64,000 nucleotides of DNA from Pedobacter psychrodurus (GTDB lineage: Bacteria > Bacteroidota > Bacteroidia > Sphingobacteriales > Sphingobacteriaceae): NCBI RefSeq assembly GCF_004331735.1, contig NZ_SJSO01000014.1:1-64000 (forward strand). The letters run 5' to 3'. Position numbers and translations under genes: made by a program. Under the pieces are notes generated by a model, which saw only the letters and a program-made list of their open reading frames with translations, was not told the DNA's origin and did no database searches. Each line of letters begins with the position of its first letter. The stretch's first letter is position 1. Below, piece by piece: positions 27,495 to 35,910 of the stretch.

Positions 27495-28166
27495 CTAATT
27501 CAAATTAAACTTATCACTCTGAACCTTCACTACATTCGATGCCGAAATAATAGCAACGATCATAATCCCGATCACAATAGCCAAAATTACCTGTAGAGTA
27601 GAGTAAACCTTGGTTCCCGAAACAAAAATTTCTGATCCTTTAATCAGCTCGTTCCCTACTTTAGATTGTATTTTAATGAGTGCCGAAAGTTTGGCTAAAG
27701 TCTGGTTTGCTGCGTTCCTACCCATCGATTCATAAATTGCTCTTCCCTCTGTGCCAGCCATGTTCAAAATTTTAGCCTCTAATCCTTGTTGAACAGTTAA
27801 TGCTTTTTTAAGGTCATTTAAAAAGTTTTGCTCCTGCTTTACCAATAAGGTGAGCTCGTATTTATTGATTACCGAATCTATTTTACGGTTGTGTGTATTC
27901 ATTTTCACCATACCAGTTGAGGGATGAACAGCACCATTACCTAACAAGGTTTCCTGAAGGATCTCATTTTTATAATGCAGATTTTCAGCAATAAAATATA
28001 AATCTGTTGCTGGTACAAGCCTATCATTATACATTGAAATAAAAGATTCGTTAATCTTCTCTACACTTTTATCTTCCAAAAAACGGATCAATAACGTGCA
28101 GCACATAATGCAAAAAAGCAAGAAAGCAATTTTCAGCTTGTTTTTAAGACTAAAGGCAAATTTCAT
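27495..28166 (-). CDS. Membrane-anchored four-helix-bundle (4HB_MCP-like) sensor without an output domain
   Basis: A 223-residue protein: a short cytoplasmic start, a membrane helix (IAFLLFCIMCCTLLIRFL), a long helical periplasmic region resembling the 4HB_MCP ligand-binding bundle of chemoreceptors, and a second helix (VILAIVIGIMIVAIISASNVV) with about a dozen cytoplasmic residues. The HAMP and methyl-accepting or kinase domains that normally follow are absent, and the frame ends cleanly, so it is not an obvious truncation. The start MKFAFSLKNK at 28166 is used; the longer frame runs into a repeat. Confidence 0.75.
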   Translation of the reverse strand: MKFAFSLKNKLKIAFLLFCIMCCTLLIRFLEDKSVEKINESFISMYNDRLVPATDLYFIAENLHYKNEILQETLLGNGAVHPSTGMVKMNTHNRKIDSVINKYELTLLVKQEQNFLNDLKKALTVQQGLEAKILNMAGTEGRAIYESMGRNAANQTLAKLSALIKIQSKVGNELIKGSEIFVSGTKVYSTLQVILAIVIGIMIVAIISASNVVKVQSDKFNLN

Positions 28167-28187
28167 ATTATAATTGGTTAGTATATT

Positions 28188-28310
28188 CGACCACAAAGGC
28201 ACAAAGAACACCAAGAAATAAACTTTATGCCTTTGGTTAACTTATTTCATTTGTACACAACACCAAGAAATAAACCTTTGTGCCTTGGTGTCCTGGTGGT
28301 TAACTGTTTC
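28188..28310. repeat. ACCACAAAGGCAC-type dispersed repeats
   Basis: GACCACAAAGGCACAAAGAA (28189-28208) and the inverse CTTTGTGCCTTGGTGTCC near 28278-28295 are copies of a repeat, common in Bacteroidota, that recurs in this window near 31395, 33090 and 33480. Confidence 0.5.
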
Positions 28311-28358
28311 GATTAATAAATCTGTGCAATCATCTTTATCAATCTGTGTAATCACTTT

Positions 28359-29792
28359 CTAAAAATAATCCTCCTGCACAGTCTTTGCGAAAAGCTGAGG
28401 AGCAAAATTGACTAAATATAGCTCTTTTTTTGCTCGTGTTACAGCGGTGTATAACCAGCGGAGAAAATCGAGATCGATCATTTCTTCGGTAAGATAACCC
28501 TGATCAGCAAAAACAGCATCCCATTGTCCACCCTGTGCTTTATGACAAGTAACCGCATAAGCAAACTTAATTTGTAGCGCATTATAAAAAGGATCAGCTT
28601 TAATGGCCAACATCCGCTGCCGCTTATTGGCGATATGCTCATAATCTTCATTAAGCCCATCAAAAAGCTTTTTATTCTGCTCATAAGGTAGATTGGCACT
28701 TTCTAAATTGAGCGTATCCAACATTACTTTGCAACTAATCTGTCCTGCGGCGGGGAAATCCATAAACTCTAAAGTGGCATCGGCAAAGCGGAAACCATAA
28801 CGTTCTTCCTCTCCCCTCACACGGATCACCTTTGCCATATCGCCATTGGCGATAAAAGCAGTATCCTCATTCTCAGGCAGCCAGAAATAATTGTTCCGCA
28901 CCACCATAATCTGATCGCCACCTGTTAATTCCTCCTCTCGGTACAATAACCTTGCTCTAATCTGCTGGTTATACACATTGGCCGATTTATTGGAACGGCA
29001 AACCACAAGGGTATTTTCCATTCCAAATTTGCGGTAAGCATATTCCAAGCCTTCTACCAAACGAGCACCAGGCATATTGTAAATGTCGGTATAACTTTTA
29101 GTCAGGAATTTAGGTAGTGGATTTTCAGGATTTTTGGCAATCTGATTTCTCAACATCGTGGCATTGGCCAAAATACCCGATTTCTTTCCTTGCCTAACCA
29201 CTTCCTTTAACTCGACAGATGAAACTGTTAACGCAAATTTATCTTTGAGGTACCGTTCGTTCAGTGCCGGACTATCTAAACTCCCCACAGGAGGCAATTG
29301 TGCTGTATCGCCCACGAAAAGCAAAAAGCAATTTTTAGTATTGTACACAAACTCGAGCAGATCCCTTAATATTGAAGAACCCGTTTCGTTAAATTCATCG
29401 GCAATCATCGAAGCCTCATCGATAATAAAAAGTGTATTTTCGGAAAGGTTCGGTGCTAACTGAAACTGCATTTCAGGCGATGCTGCAGAGCGCTTGCGGT
29501 AAATCCGTTTATGTATGGTTAAGGCTTTGCGGTATGAATATTGGCTCATTACCTTTGCTGCCCTGCCAGTTGGCGCAAGCAGTTCACTACGCAAGTTAAA
29601 TTGTTTCAGTACCTTCACCAAAGCCGCTACAGATGTAGTTTTACCCGTACCTGCGTAACCTTTAAGCACAAAACAACGGTGCTCGTCATCCTCTTGCAAA
29701 AACACCGACATCCGTTGGCAAAAAAGCAATTGCTCCTTAGTTGGACTATGTTCGTATGCTGAAGCTATAAGCTGGCTTTTATCGGTTAACAT
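28359..29792 (-). CDS. RecD-like SF1B DNA helicase
   Basis: A 477-residue helicase of the RecD/Dda group. Motif I is GYAGTGKTTS, motif Ia LLAPTGRAA, motif II IIDEASM, motif III LFVGDTAQLPPVG, motif IV LVVCRSNKSA, motif V/VI YAVTCHKAQGGQWD and LYTAVTRAKKELYLV. It lacks the long N-terminal region of RecD2 and resembles the short Dda-like helicases annotated as ATP-dependent RecD-like in Bacteroidota. It probably unwinds duplex DNA 5' to 3' in repair or replication restart. No partner RecB/C genes are nearby. Confidence 0.9.
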   Translation of the reverse strand: MLTDKSQLIASAYEHSPTKEQLLFCQRMSVFLQEDDEHRCFVLKGYAGTGKTTSVAALVKVLKQFNLRSELLAPTGRAAKVMSQYSYRKALTIHKRIYRKRSAASPEMQFQLAPNLSENTLFIIDEASMIADEFNETGSSILRDLLEFVYNTKNCFLLFVGDTAQLPPVGSLDSPALNERYLKDKFALTVSSVELKEVVRQGKKSGILANATMLRNQIAKNPENPLPKFLTKSYTDIYNMPGARLVEGLEYAYRKFGMENTLVVCRSNKSANVYNQQIRARLLYREEELTGGDQIMVVRNNYFWLPENEDTAFIANGDMAKVIRVRGEEERYGFRFADATLEFMDFPAAGQISCKVMLDTLNLESANLPYEQNKKLFDGLNEDYEHIANKRQRMLAIKADPFYNALQIKFAYAVTCHKAQGGQWDAVFADQGYLTEEMIDLDFLRWLYTAVTRAKKELYLVNFAPQLFAKTVQEDYF

Positions 29793-30099
29793 GTATTGTT
29801 AAATTGTTTTATTGATAAATTGTTTTAGGAAAGCAGTTGCTGCGCTAATTTGTTCCGGCAGTCGATCTTTCCGTTATATCTTTTTTGTGAGTGTCACACT
29901 GCGAGGAATCGTCATTCCCAACTCGATTGGGAATCGTAATGCAAGCGCTTTAAGATTCCCGCCTGCGCGGGAATGACGATTGCTTTACTTGAATCCGTCA
30001 ATGGTAGATTGTCGAAGTAACCTCAACAAAAAGGCATGCTCCTTTTTAAGCATTACCGCGGCTAAACAATAAAGCAATGGAACAATTAAACAATTTTTG
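29793..30099. repeat. Gap containing one complete inverted REPIN-like unit
   Basis: 29911-29977 is a complete unit of the 15.2-16.2 kb family in opposite orientation: ATTCCCAA-CTCGA-TTGGGAAT, the link CGTAATGC...AAGCGCTT, then ATTCCCGCCTGCGCGGGAAT and GAC. The rest of the gap shows nothing recognisable. Confidence 0.75.
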
Positions 30100-31239
30100 C
30101 TACAAAAGTAAGGTTTCAATGCGATGTGCCATTACCATATTTTGTTTTTTACTAAAGCTGAAAATGGTAAAATGGCCATCCTGAGAGGCTACCAAACCTA
30201 TAGATTGAGGCTGATCGTTAACAAACTGTGCCACAGAAAAATGCCGCGTGCCACCTAGCTGTCCGGGATAAAGAATTTTATCTTCACCACCAACAATTGG
30301 CTCCGAAAATGCAATCTGTTCTACTGTTGGTTTGCCTTTAGCCCGGCCAATTTTTGCACCAAAAGCAATCAGATCAAATTCTTCATTGATGATCGTTGCA
30401 CCATCAACGGCTGTTAAACCTGCTAAATGATCAACCTCGCGGCGTACAGCGCCCTGCGAAAAAATTTCACTCTGGTTACCACTCTGTTTCGCCAGGTTGG
30501 ATAGGCCACAGAATGGAGGTTCTACCAAATACTGTATCGGGTGGATAATAGATTCTTCCCATTTCGTATCACCTTTCGGCACAATTAGCAAGGCTCCACC
30601 ACGGCCATGTGCACGCATAGAAACTGAAAACTGAATCAGGATATTGATGGGGTCGTTCCAGCTTGCTAAAACAGTCAAATCTAACAAGGCCTGCAAAATA
30701 GGCGGACAATCTTTATTCGTGCAGCTTCTATCGTCTACAATCCGGATCTGCTCCCCTTTTAGTACAGCAACATTGGTAAACTTACCTATGCCGTAAATCC
30801 TTCGGTGTTTAATTACAATTAATCCAGGTTCAGAAACATCAACTACAAAACAAAAGTTCGGAATATTTAAGGTTGTTCCCCAGATGTAAAGCTCACTATC
30901 TTCTTCCCATACGCCTAAGTGAATACCAGAACGTTCTATCCCAGGAGCTATTTTGGTTAATGTGTTGGCATTTAAGGCTAGCTTTTTCGCAAAATGTAAT
31001 GGTTTCGAGGTTTGCTCAGGTGGTAAAAATGCGATCGAAATGCGTGGCGAATGCCCTTCCTCCTTACGCAGGCTGCTCCAAAAAGCAACATCGATTATTG
31101 CTTCAATTATTTTTCGATCTGGTTGAGTAGCCAAATCTATCTCACCCTGTGCAATTGCATTTTTGTGCAGTTTAACAAAATGTTGCTCAATAGTTGCTGC
31201 AATCGTGTTTGCCGCTTTATAGGTAGGCTTGTAACTCAT
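30100..31239 (-). CDS. Divergent diadenylate cyclase (DisA_N/DAC domain) with N-terminal sensor region
   Basis: A 379-residue protein with no signal or membrane segment. The C-terminal part (about 200-379) carries the two DAC-domain signatures: DGA at 279-281 in TAVDGATIINEEFDLIAFGA, and GTRH at 330-333 in LGGTRHFSVAQF, followed by SIGLVASQDGHFTIFSF, which parallels the end of c-di-AMP synthases. The canonical RHR is RHF here. The N-terminal half is unlike DisA, CdaA or CdaS; it may correspond to the sensor domains named DACN- in comparative genomics (probably DACNV). The likely product is c-di-AMP or a related dinucleotide, but activity is not assured. Confidence 0.75.
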   Translation of the reverse strand: MSYKPTYKAANTIAATIEQHFVKLHKNAIAQGEIDLATQPDRKIIEAIIDVAFWSSLRKEEGHSPRISIAFLPPEQTSKPLHFAKKLALNANTLTKIAPGIERSGIHLGVWEEDSELYIWGTTLNIPNFCFVVDVSEPGLIVIKHRRIYGIGKFTNVAVLKGEQIRIVDDRSCTNKDCPPILQALLDLTVLASWNDPINILIQFSVSMRAHGRGGALLIVPKGDTKWEESIIHPIQYLVEPPFCGLSNLAKQSGNQSEIFSQGAVRREVDHLAGLTAVDGATIINEEFDLIAFGAKIGRAKGKPTVEQIAFSEPIVGGEDKILYPGQLGGTRHFSVAQFVNDQPQSIGLVASQDGHFTIFSFSKKQNMVMAHRIETLLL

Positions 31240-31731
31240 GTTTCGAATTTAAGCCGAATATTTCGATTTTTGAATAGTTGAAAGGTTTGATTTTGGTAAA
31301 AAAACACAGACATTTTTACCACAGATCTTCACAGATAAACACAGATATTTTCGATGCAGTTTTAACAGCAAAGCACGCAGGGAAGGGATTAACCATAAAG
31401 ACGCAAAGGGCACAAAGTTAATTGCATGTTTTTGTCTCTAAATCCATTTCTTAGGTGAACTTAGGGGTCTCAGGTGGTAAAAAGTTCGTTGGCCATTTGT
31501 TCATTCGGTAATTACAGCCCTTTAATTCGTCATGAAGAGGGCTTTTCAATTGAGTAACAACCTCCTTAATGTTCTTAATGATTAATAATATTACCATTAA
31601 GGAGTTAAGAAAGTTAAGTTCTTTTTATCTTATACAACTTACTCAATTATCAGTCTGACCTTGTCGAAGACCTTTTAATGGTCAAAACCAAAAAATTAAC
31701 CAGCAACTTACTGTTAATCCTTAAAAAAGTC
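31240..31731. repeat. Gap with CCACAGAT and AAAGACGCAAAG repeats
   Basis: 31317-31350 carries TTACCACAGATCTTCACAGA with AAACACAGATAT; near 31392 is ACCATAAAGACGCAAAGGGC. A hairpin AGCCCT...AGGGCT (31516-31543) followed by TTT could be a weak terminator. No gene. Confidence 0.5.
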
Positions 31732-31739
31732 TATTTTTG
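31732..31739 (+). promoter_or_regulatory. -7 element (TATTTTTG) five bases before an ATG
   Basis: A perfect TAnnTTTG match ends at 31739; the DUF3822 gene starts at 31745. The placement predicts a transcript with almost no leader. Confidence 0.5.
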
Positions 31740-31744
31740 TTTCA

Positions 31745-32551
31745 ATGAGTAACAATAGTCTCTTATTAGTCGATCCGAATTTTAAAGCTGATGCATCTGC
31801 AAACTGCCATTTATTATTAAAAATAACGAATGACAGCTTTTCTTATGCCGTCGTGAGTAAGGATACAGAAGAGATCAATATCATTTTTGATAGGCAGGGT
31901 TGCGATGATGTGCAGCAAGAAATAAAATCTGCCTTTGAAACCGATAGTTACCTATCATTAAACTACGCAACGGTAAAAGCAGCAATCCATACGTCAAATT
32001 TTATTTTTATCCCTGATGAGTGGTTTGATGGTGAGAACCTGGCCGTTTACGCTAAATATTTAGGTTCCGATGCTAAGGTTTATACCAAACATAACAATGT
32101 ACTCGGATTTAATACTATTTTTTGTTTAAATGAAGAGGTGAAAGCAAATCTGCCTGAAAAAACAGATTTATTTCCGCAATCTGAACCACTAATGGCTTTA
32201 TATAACCATTTGGCAGACGAATCTTTATTAATCGATTTTACAGCAGTATCTTTCAATGTGCTGTATACAAAAGATAAAAAGATTGTTTTTCAAAACCACT
32301 ATCAATCAGAAAATGCAGAGGAGTTTAATTATTTCCTGTTGTTAATGATCGAACAACTGGGTTTAACCGATACCATTCCGGTTTATTTACAAGGCATTAT
32401 AAACGAAGATGATGAGCATTATAACTGCTTATTAAAATATTTTAACCAACTTTATTTCTTCCTTCCGGCTGGAAAACAAGATAGCGAATTATTGGCCGAT
32501 ATGCCTAAGCACTATTTCACCGGTCTCCTTGCTTTAGATTTATGCGAATAA
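31745..32551 (+). CDS. DUF3822 family protein
   Basis: A 268-residue soluble protein matching the Bacteroidota-specific DUF3822 pattern: a two-lobed alpha/beta layout with FIFIPDEWFDGENLAVYAKYL in the first half and LLIDFTAVSFNVLYTKDKKIVFQNHYQSENAEEFNYFLL in the second, reminiscent of an actin/hexokinase-like fold. No catalytic motif is identified. It overlaps rsmD by 10 bases, a coupling common in this phylum, so it may act with rRNA modification or simply share its promoter. Confidence 0.8.
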   Translation: MSNNSLLLVDPNFKADASANCHLLLKITNDSFSYAVVSKDTEEINIIFDRQGCDDVQQEIKSAFETDSYLSLNYATVKAAIHTSNFIFIPDEWFDGENLAVYAKYLGSDAKVYTKHNNVLGFNTIFCLNEEVKANLPEKTDLFPQSEPLMALYNHLADESLLIDFTAVSFNVLYTKDKKIVFQNHYQSENAEEFNYFLLLMIEQLGLTDTIPVYLQGIINEDDEHYNCLLKYFNQLYFFLPAGKQDSELLADMPKHYFTGLLALDLCE

Positions 32552-33078
32552 TTGGTGGCAAATTAAAGGGCATCCGTTTGCAGCCCCCTGCAAATTTACC
32601 GGTACGCCCAACTACGGATATGGCCAAAGAAGCACTCTTCAATATCCTAAACAACAAATATGATTTCGAAACCTGTACTGTTTTGGATTTATTCTGCGGC
32701 ACCGGAAATTTAACTTTCGAATTTGCATCACGTGGTGCAGAAAGTATTTTAGCGGTTGATATGGATTATGGTTGTGTAAATTGGGTTAAAAACACCGCAA
32801 AACAATACCAGTTCGATCAAGTTGAGGTACGCAAAGGCGATGTTTTTAAGTTATTGAAACAAATGACTGGCGCTTACGACCTGATCTTTGCCGATCCACC
32901 GTACAATATGCCTAACATCCCGCAGATTCCAGTGATGGTTAAAGAACAGCAGTTGCTTAAACCCGATGGTTTACTCATTGTAGAGCATCAAAGCCATATG
33001 AAACTGAACAGCCAGCCCGGTTATACCGAAACCAGGAAGTACGGCAATTCATCATTCAGTTTTTTTGAGTTTAGTTAA
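32542..33078 (+). CDS. rsmD: 16S rRNA (guanine966-N2)-methyltransferase RsmD
   Basis: A 178-residue SAM-dependent Rossmann methyltransferase. MRIIGGKLKGIRLQPP at the N-terminus, RPTTDMAKEALFNIL, the SAM loop DLFCGTGNLTFEFASRGA and the catalytic DPPYNMP are all typical of RsmD, which methylates G966 of 16S rRNA on the 30S subunit. The length is normal. It is translationally coupled to the DUF3822 gene. Confidence 0.95.
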   Translation: MRIIGGKLKGIRLQPPANLPVRPTTDMAKEALFNILNNKYDFETCTVLDLFCGTGNLTFEFASRGAESILAVDMDYGCVNWVKNTAKQYQFDQVEVRKGDVFKLLKQMTGAYDLIFADPPYNMPNIPQIPVMVKEQQLLKPDGLLIVEHQSHMKLNSQPGYTETRKYGNSSFSFFEFS

Positions 33079-33526
33079 ACACAAATAATTTTTACCACAA
33101 AGACACCAAGCACACGAAGTATATATTTTTGTGAGAAATATCTTAATGTGCTTAATTCGTCAATGGTTAAAAAACAAAACCTAAGAATATCCCATGTAAA
33201 TCCGCTCTTTCGTTTTTAGAAGTGAACATTTAGTGCATTGTGGCGGGCTTCAGTCCTGCTTTTCATTACAAGTCCTCACCCGATGCTAATTTAGTGCCGA
33301 TTCATCGGTAAAGAATCGGGTTCCGGGCTTTCCATTGCACTCAGGCTTATTGTCAATGGTCTGCTTTAATCATGATACCCAAAATCAACTTAATGATCTT
33401 AATTTCTTAATGTTAAAAGAACATGACTAGAAAATTATTCCGTGTAAATCCGTGTTTCCGTGGCAAAAAATAACCCCTTTTTGTGTTCTTCGTGTCTTAG
33501 TGGTAAATAATTTCAGCTTAAAAATC
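33079..33526. repeat. Gap with a CAGTCCTGC...GGGCTTTCC repeat
   Basis: 33251-33333 is a unit running from CAGTCCTGCTTTTC through AAGTCCTC to GGGCTTTCC, with an internal hairpin ACCCGAT...ATCGGGT. The family recurs at 43647-43692 (reverse) and 63499-63545. ACCACAAAGACACCAAG near 33094 and CCGTGTTTCCGTGGC near 33450 belong to the CCACRRAG family. No gene. Confidence 0.55.
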
Positions 33527-33534
33527 TATATTTG
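33527..33534 (+). promoter_or_regulatory. -7 element (TATATTTG) four bases before coaD
   Basis: A perfect TAnnTTTG match directly before the coaD ATG at 33539; the -33 region is weak. A leaderless or nearly leaderless transcript is implied. Confidence 0.5.
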
Positions 33535-33538
33535 AATC

Positions 33539-34000
33539 ATGAAGATAGCGCTATTTCCGGGCTCATTTGATCCGATCACTATTGCTCACGTAAACATTTT
33601 ACAACGTGCCACTCCACTTTTCGATAAAATTGTAGTGGGTATCGGACTAAACAGTTCTAAACAGAATTTTTTAAGTGCAGAGCAGCGTCTTCAGATTTTA
33701 CAGACTGTTTTTAAAGGCTATCAAAACATCGAAATCCAAACTTACGAGGGCTTAACAGTCGATTTCTGCAGAAAAATTGATGCTACATATATGGTACGCG
33801 GCATCCGTTCAGCTGCTGATTTTGAATATGAAAGAGCCATCGCACAGATCAATCAAACCATGATGCCCGAAGTAGAAACCATTTTACTTTTAAGCAAACC
33901 AGAATATTCGGCCATCAGTTCTACCATTGTGCGCGATATTTTAAGAAACCATGGCGATGTGAGTCCGTTTGTACCAAAAGAAGCGCTTAGTTTTTTATAG
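33539..34000 (+). CDS. coaD: Phosphopantetheine adenylyltransferase CoaD
   Basis: A 153-residue nucleotidyltransferase that makes dephospho-CoA from ATP and 4'-phosphopantetheine, the penultimate step of CoA synthesis. It has the Rossmann start MKIALFPGSFDPIT, VRGIRSAADFEYE and the C-terminal ISSTIVRD motif. The usual TxGH motif reads TIAH, with Ala in place of Gly; the catalytic His is kept. It is followed after 14 bases by a small CxxC membrane protein. Confidence 0.95.
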   Translation: MKIALFPGSFDPITIAHVNILQRATPLFDKIVVGIGLNSSKQNFLSAEQRLQILQTVFKGYQNIEIQTYEGLTVDFCRKIDATYMVRGIRSAADFEYERAIAQINQTMMPEVETILLLSKPEYSAISSTIVRDILRNHGDVSPFVPKEALSFL

Positions 34001-34014
34001 AAACCTAACTCCTC

Positions 34015-34347
34015 ATGCTCGTTCATTTTGGTAAAACAGAGAAACTGCTCAATTTCTATGAAGATGAATTGGCAAGCTGTGATAATTGCAATGAGACAAC
34101 AGTAACCTATCGCATCGTTCAGGAATATTATCAAATCAATAGTATTCCAATCCTTCCTGCCGAAAAATACACAGGAATGAGTTGCGATAGCTGTAACTTT
34201 AGCAACAATAACGTAATAAGCGAGAATGCTAAACTGTATGAAAAGCTCTCAAAAACCCCATTGTACCTGTACACAGGCGCTGCAATTTTAACCGGCACTT
34301 TTTTATTCCTGATCATTGGCGCTATTTATACAGCAATTATTAAATAA
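34015..34347 (+). CDS. Small membrane protein with two CxxC motifs
   Basis: A 110-residue protein with CDNC and CDSC motifs (a probable single zinc ribbon split by about 30 residues) followed by one C-terminal membrane helix (LYLYTGAAILTGTFLFLIIGAIYTAII). The short soluble part faces the cytoplasm in the simplest model. The gene begins 14 bases after coaD and is probably co-transcribed with it. Function unknown. Confidence 0.65.
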   Translation: MLVHFGKTEKLLNFYEDELASCDNCNETTVTYRIVQEYYQINSIPILPAEKYTGMSCDSCNFSNNNVISENAKLYEKLSKTPLYLYTGAAILTGTFLFLIIGAIYTAIIK

Positions 34348-34449
34348 TCTGTAACTATACTTATTTTTAAGTTGTAGCCAAACGTTACGGCAGAGGATTC
34401 ATGTAATTTTATTTCAATAAATCTGTAACGTTTTTAAAAATCTGTTACC
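34346..34449 (+). promoter_or_regulatory. Three AATCTGTAAC-type motifs upstream of an ECF sigma gene
   Basis: AATCTGTAAC at 34346-34355, AATCTGTAAC at 34420-34429 and AATCTGTTAC at 34439-34448. The last two are 19 bp apart. TGTAAC resembles the -35 boxes used by many ECF sigma factors, so this may be an autoregulated promoter. Confidence 0.4.
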
Positions 34450-34466
34450 AATGTAGTATATATTAA

Positions 34467-34970
34467 ATGGAAGAAACAGAAAACATATTTCTCGCCCTGA
34501 TCAATCAGCATAAAGGCATTATACATAAGATTTCCAAAATGTATATGAATGGTGCCGAAGAACAGCGCGATCTGTTTCAGGAAATCGCACTACAGCTGTG
34601 GAAAGCCTATCCTACCTTTAAAGGCAACGCTAAATTTAGCACCTGGATGTACCGAGTCTGTTTAAATACAGCTTTAATCTACTTTAAAAAGGAGAACAGA
34701 AAAGTAGATAAAACGCCATTGGATGAAAATATTGATGTAATAGATGTAAATGAAAGTACCGAAAAGGAAGAAAAACTAGCCTATCTGTACACGGCTGTTC
34801 AAGAGCTAAATGTTATAGAAAAAGCATTGATATTTCTCTTTCTCGAAAATCAATCCCACCGCGAAATTGCCGAAAACCTGGGTATTAGCGAGGTAAATGC
34901 ACGGGTAAAACTCAACAGAACTAAAGAAAAATTACAATTTATCATAAAGAAAAACGGTTATGAATTTTGA
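34467..34970 (+). CDS. ECF-type RNA polymerase sigma-70 factor
   Basis: A 167-residue group 4 sigma factor: sigma-2 (EEQRDLFQEIALQLWKAYPTFKGNAKFSTWMYRVCLNTAL) and sigma-4 (LIFLFLENQSHREIAENLGISEVNARVKLNRTKEKL) with a short linker. It directs polymerase to a small regulon. Its stop overlaps the start of a membrane-protein gene by 11 bases, an arrangement that usually marks a sigma/anti-sigma pair. Repeated TGTAAC motifs upstream suggest autoregulation. Confidence 0.92.
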   Translation: MEETENIFLALINQHKGIIHKISKMYMNGAEEQRDLFQEIALQLWKAYPTFKGNAKFSTWMYRVCLNTALIYFKKENRKVDKTPLDENIDVIDVNESTEKEEKLAYLYTAVQELNVIEKALIFLFLENQSHREIAENLGISEVNARVKLNRTKEKLQFIIKKNGYEF

Positions 34971-35565
34971 CGATATAAAAAATGAATGGAATGCTGAAAG
35001 TCCCGAAGGAAGCAACATTTCTACCGATATGCTTAAAATAAAACAAGCACATACCCCAATTGACAAAATAAGAGGAAAAATGAAACACGAGTTTTTTTAC
35101 CAGATCTTCTTTTTGGTCATCATGGCCTTCATTCCTTACTTTTTTGGGTTTTCATCGGCAATGAATCAGGTATTTTTAATGTTTTATGCCATCACCTGCG
35201 GATTTACGGCTTATTACTTTTTTAAATTTTACCTATTCTATAAAAACTCTTACGACCTGAGTCTGGATACGCGTAAAAACATCCTTTGGTTCTATTACGA
35301 AATGAAACTGAATATCGAACTTTATAAAGCGCTAACCTACATCATTGCCTTTATTGGAATTGCCTTTATTACAGTTTACCTATTTATAGAAAAAGCTTCC
35401 ATTTTCACCAGAATTTTAGGAAAACTATCACCTGTTTACATCTTGCTGAACTGCTTTATTACCATTTTGATTATTGGCGCAATTACCGAGCTATGGGCCT
35501 GGTATTACTACGGAAAGTATTTAAAGCAGGTTAAAAAAGTAGTTGATGAGTTGGATTATGAATAG
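34960..35565 (+). CDS. Four-helix membrane protein, candidate anti-sigma factor
   Basis: A 201-residue protein with a cytoplasmic start of about 45 residues (MNFDDIKNEWNAESPEGSNI) and four membrane helices (about 46-68, 70-92, 120-142, 150-178). No zinc-binding anti-sigma (ZAS) motif and no FecR domain are seen. Its role as the cognate anti-sigma factor rests on the 11-base overlap with the ECF gene. A short soluble N-terminal segment before the membrane would be the part that holds the sigma factor. Confidence 0.7.
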   Translation: MNFDDIKNEWNAESPEGSNISTDMLKIKQAHTPIDKIRGKMKHEFFYQIFFLVIMAFIPYFFGFSSAMNQVFLMFYAITCGFTAYYFFKFYLFYKNSYDLSLDTRKNILWFYYEMKLNIELYKALTYIIAFIGIAFITVYLFIEKASIFTRILGKLSPVYILLNCFITILIIGAITELWAWYYYGKYLKQVKKVVDELDYE

Positions 35566-35910
35566 TAATCCGTGCAGCAGGAGCTTTAAGTGCAGCCAGA
35601 TGTTACCATCTGACTCATAAAACTCACCGATTCATTGATTTTTAAATAACTTTGTAAGTGTCAGATGGAAATATCTAACACCACAACTTAAACAAATATC
35701 AAATCTGTGTTCATCCTTTTTATCTGTGGTAAAAAATATCGTAATGGTGCAGTCAGATGTTACCATCTGACTGTTAAAGTACATTAAAAAGCGGATCCTG
35801 TAATTGTTCCAATCCGTGTCAGATAGAAATATCTGACACCACAAGATACCGGTATTTACTACAAAAGATGCTGAAACAAGTTCAGCAGGACGATCTCTGG
35901 GATAGAATAC
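35566..35910. repeat. Two tandem copies of a CAGATG/GTGTCAGATA hairpin pair
   Basis: Copy 1: CAGATG-TTAC-CATCTG (35597-35612) and GTGTCAGAT...ATCTAACAC (35658-35680). Copy 2: GTCAGATG-TTAC-CATCTGAC (35752-35771) and GTGTCAGATA-GAAA-TATCTGACAC (35816-35839, perfect 10-bp stem). A fragment AATCTGTGTTCATCC...ATCTGTGG (35702-35729) of the CCACAGAT family lies between the copies. No gene. Confidence 0.7.

Noticed and set aside
34131-34316. Minus-strand frame opposite the CxxC membrane protein
   Set aside because: Shadow of a better-supported plus-strand gene that follows coaD closely.
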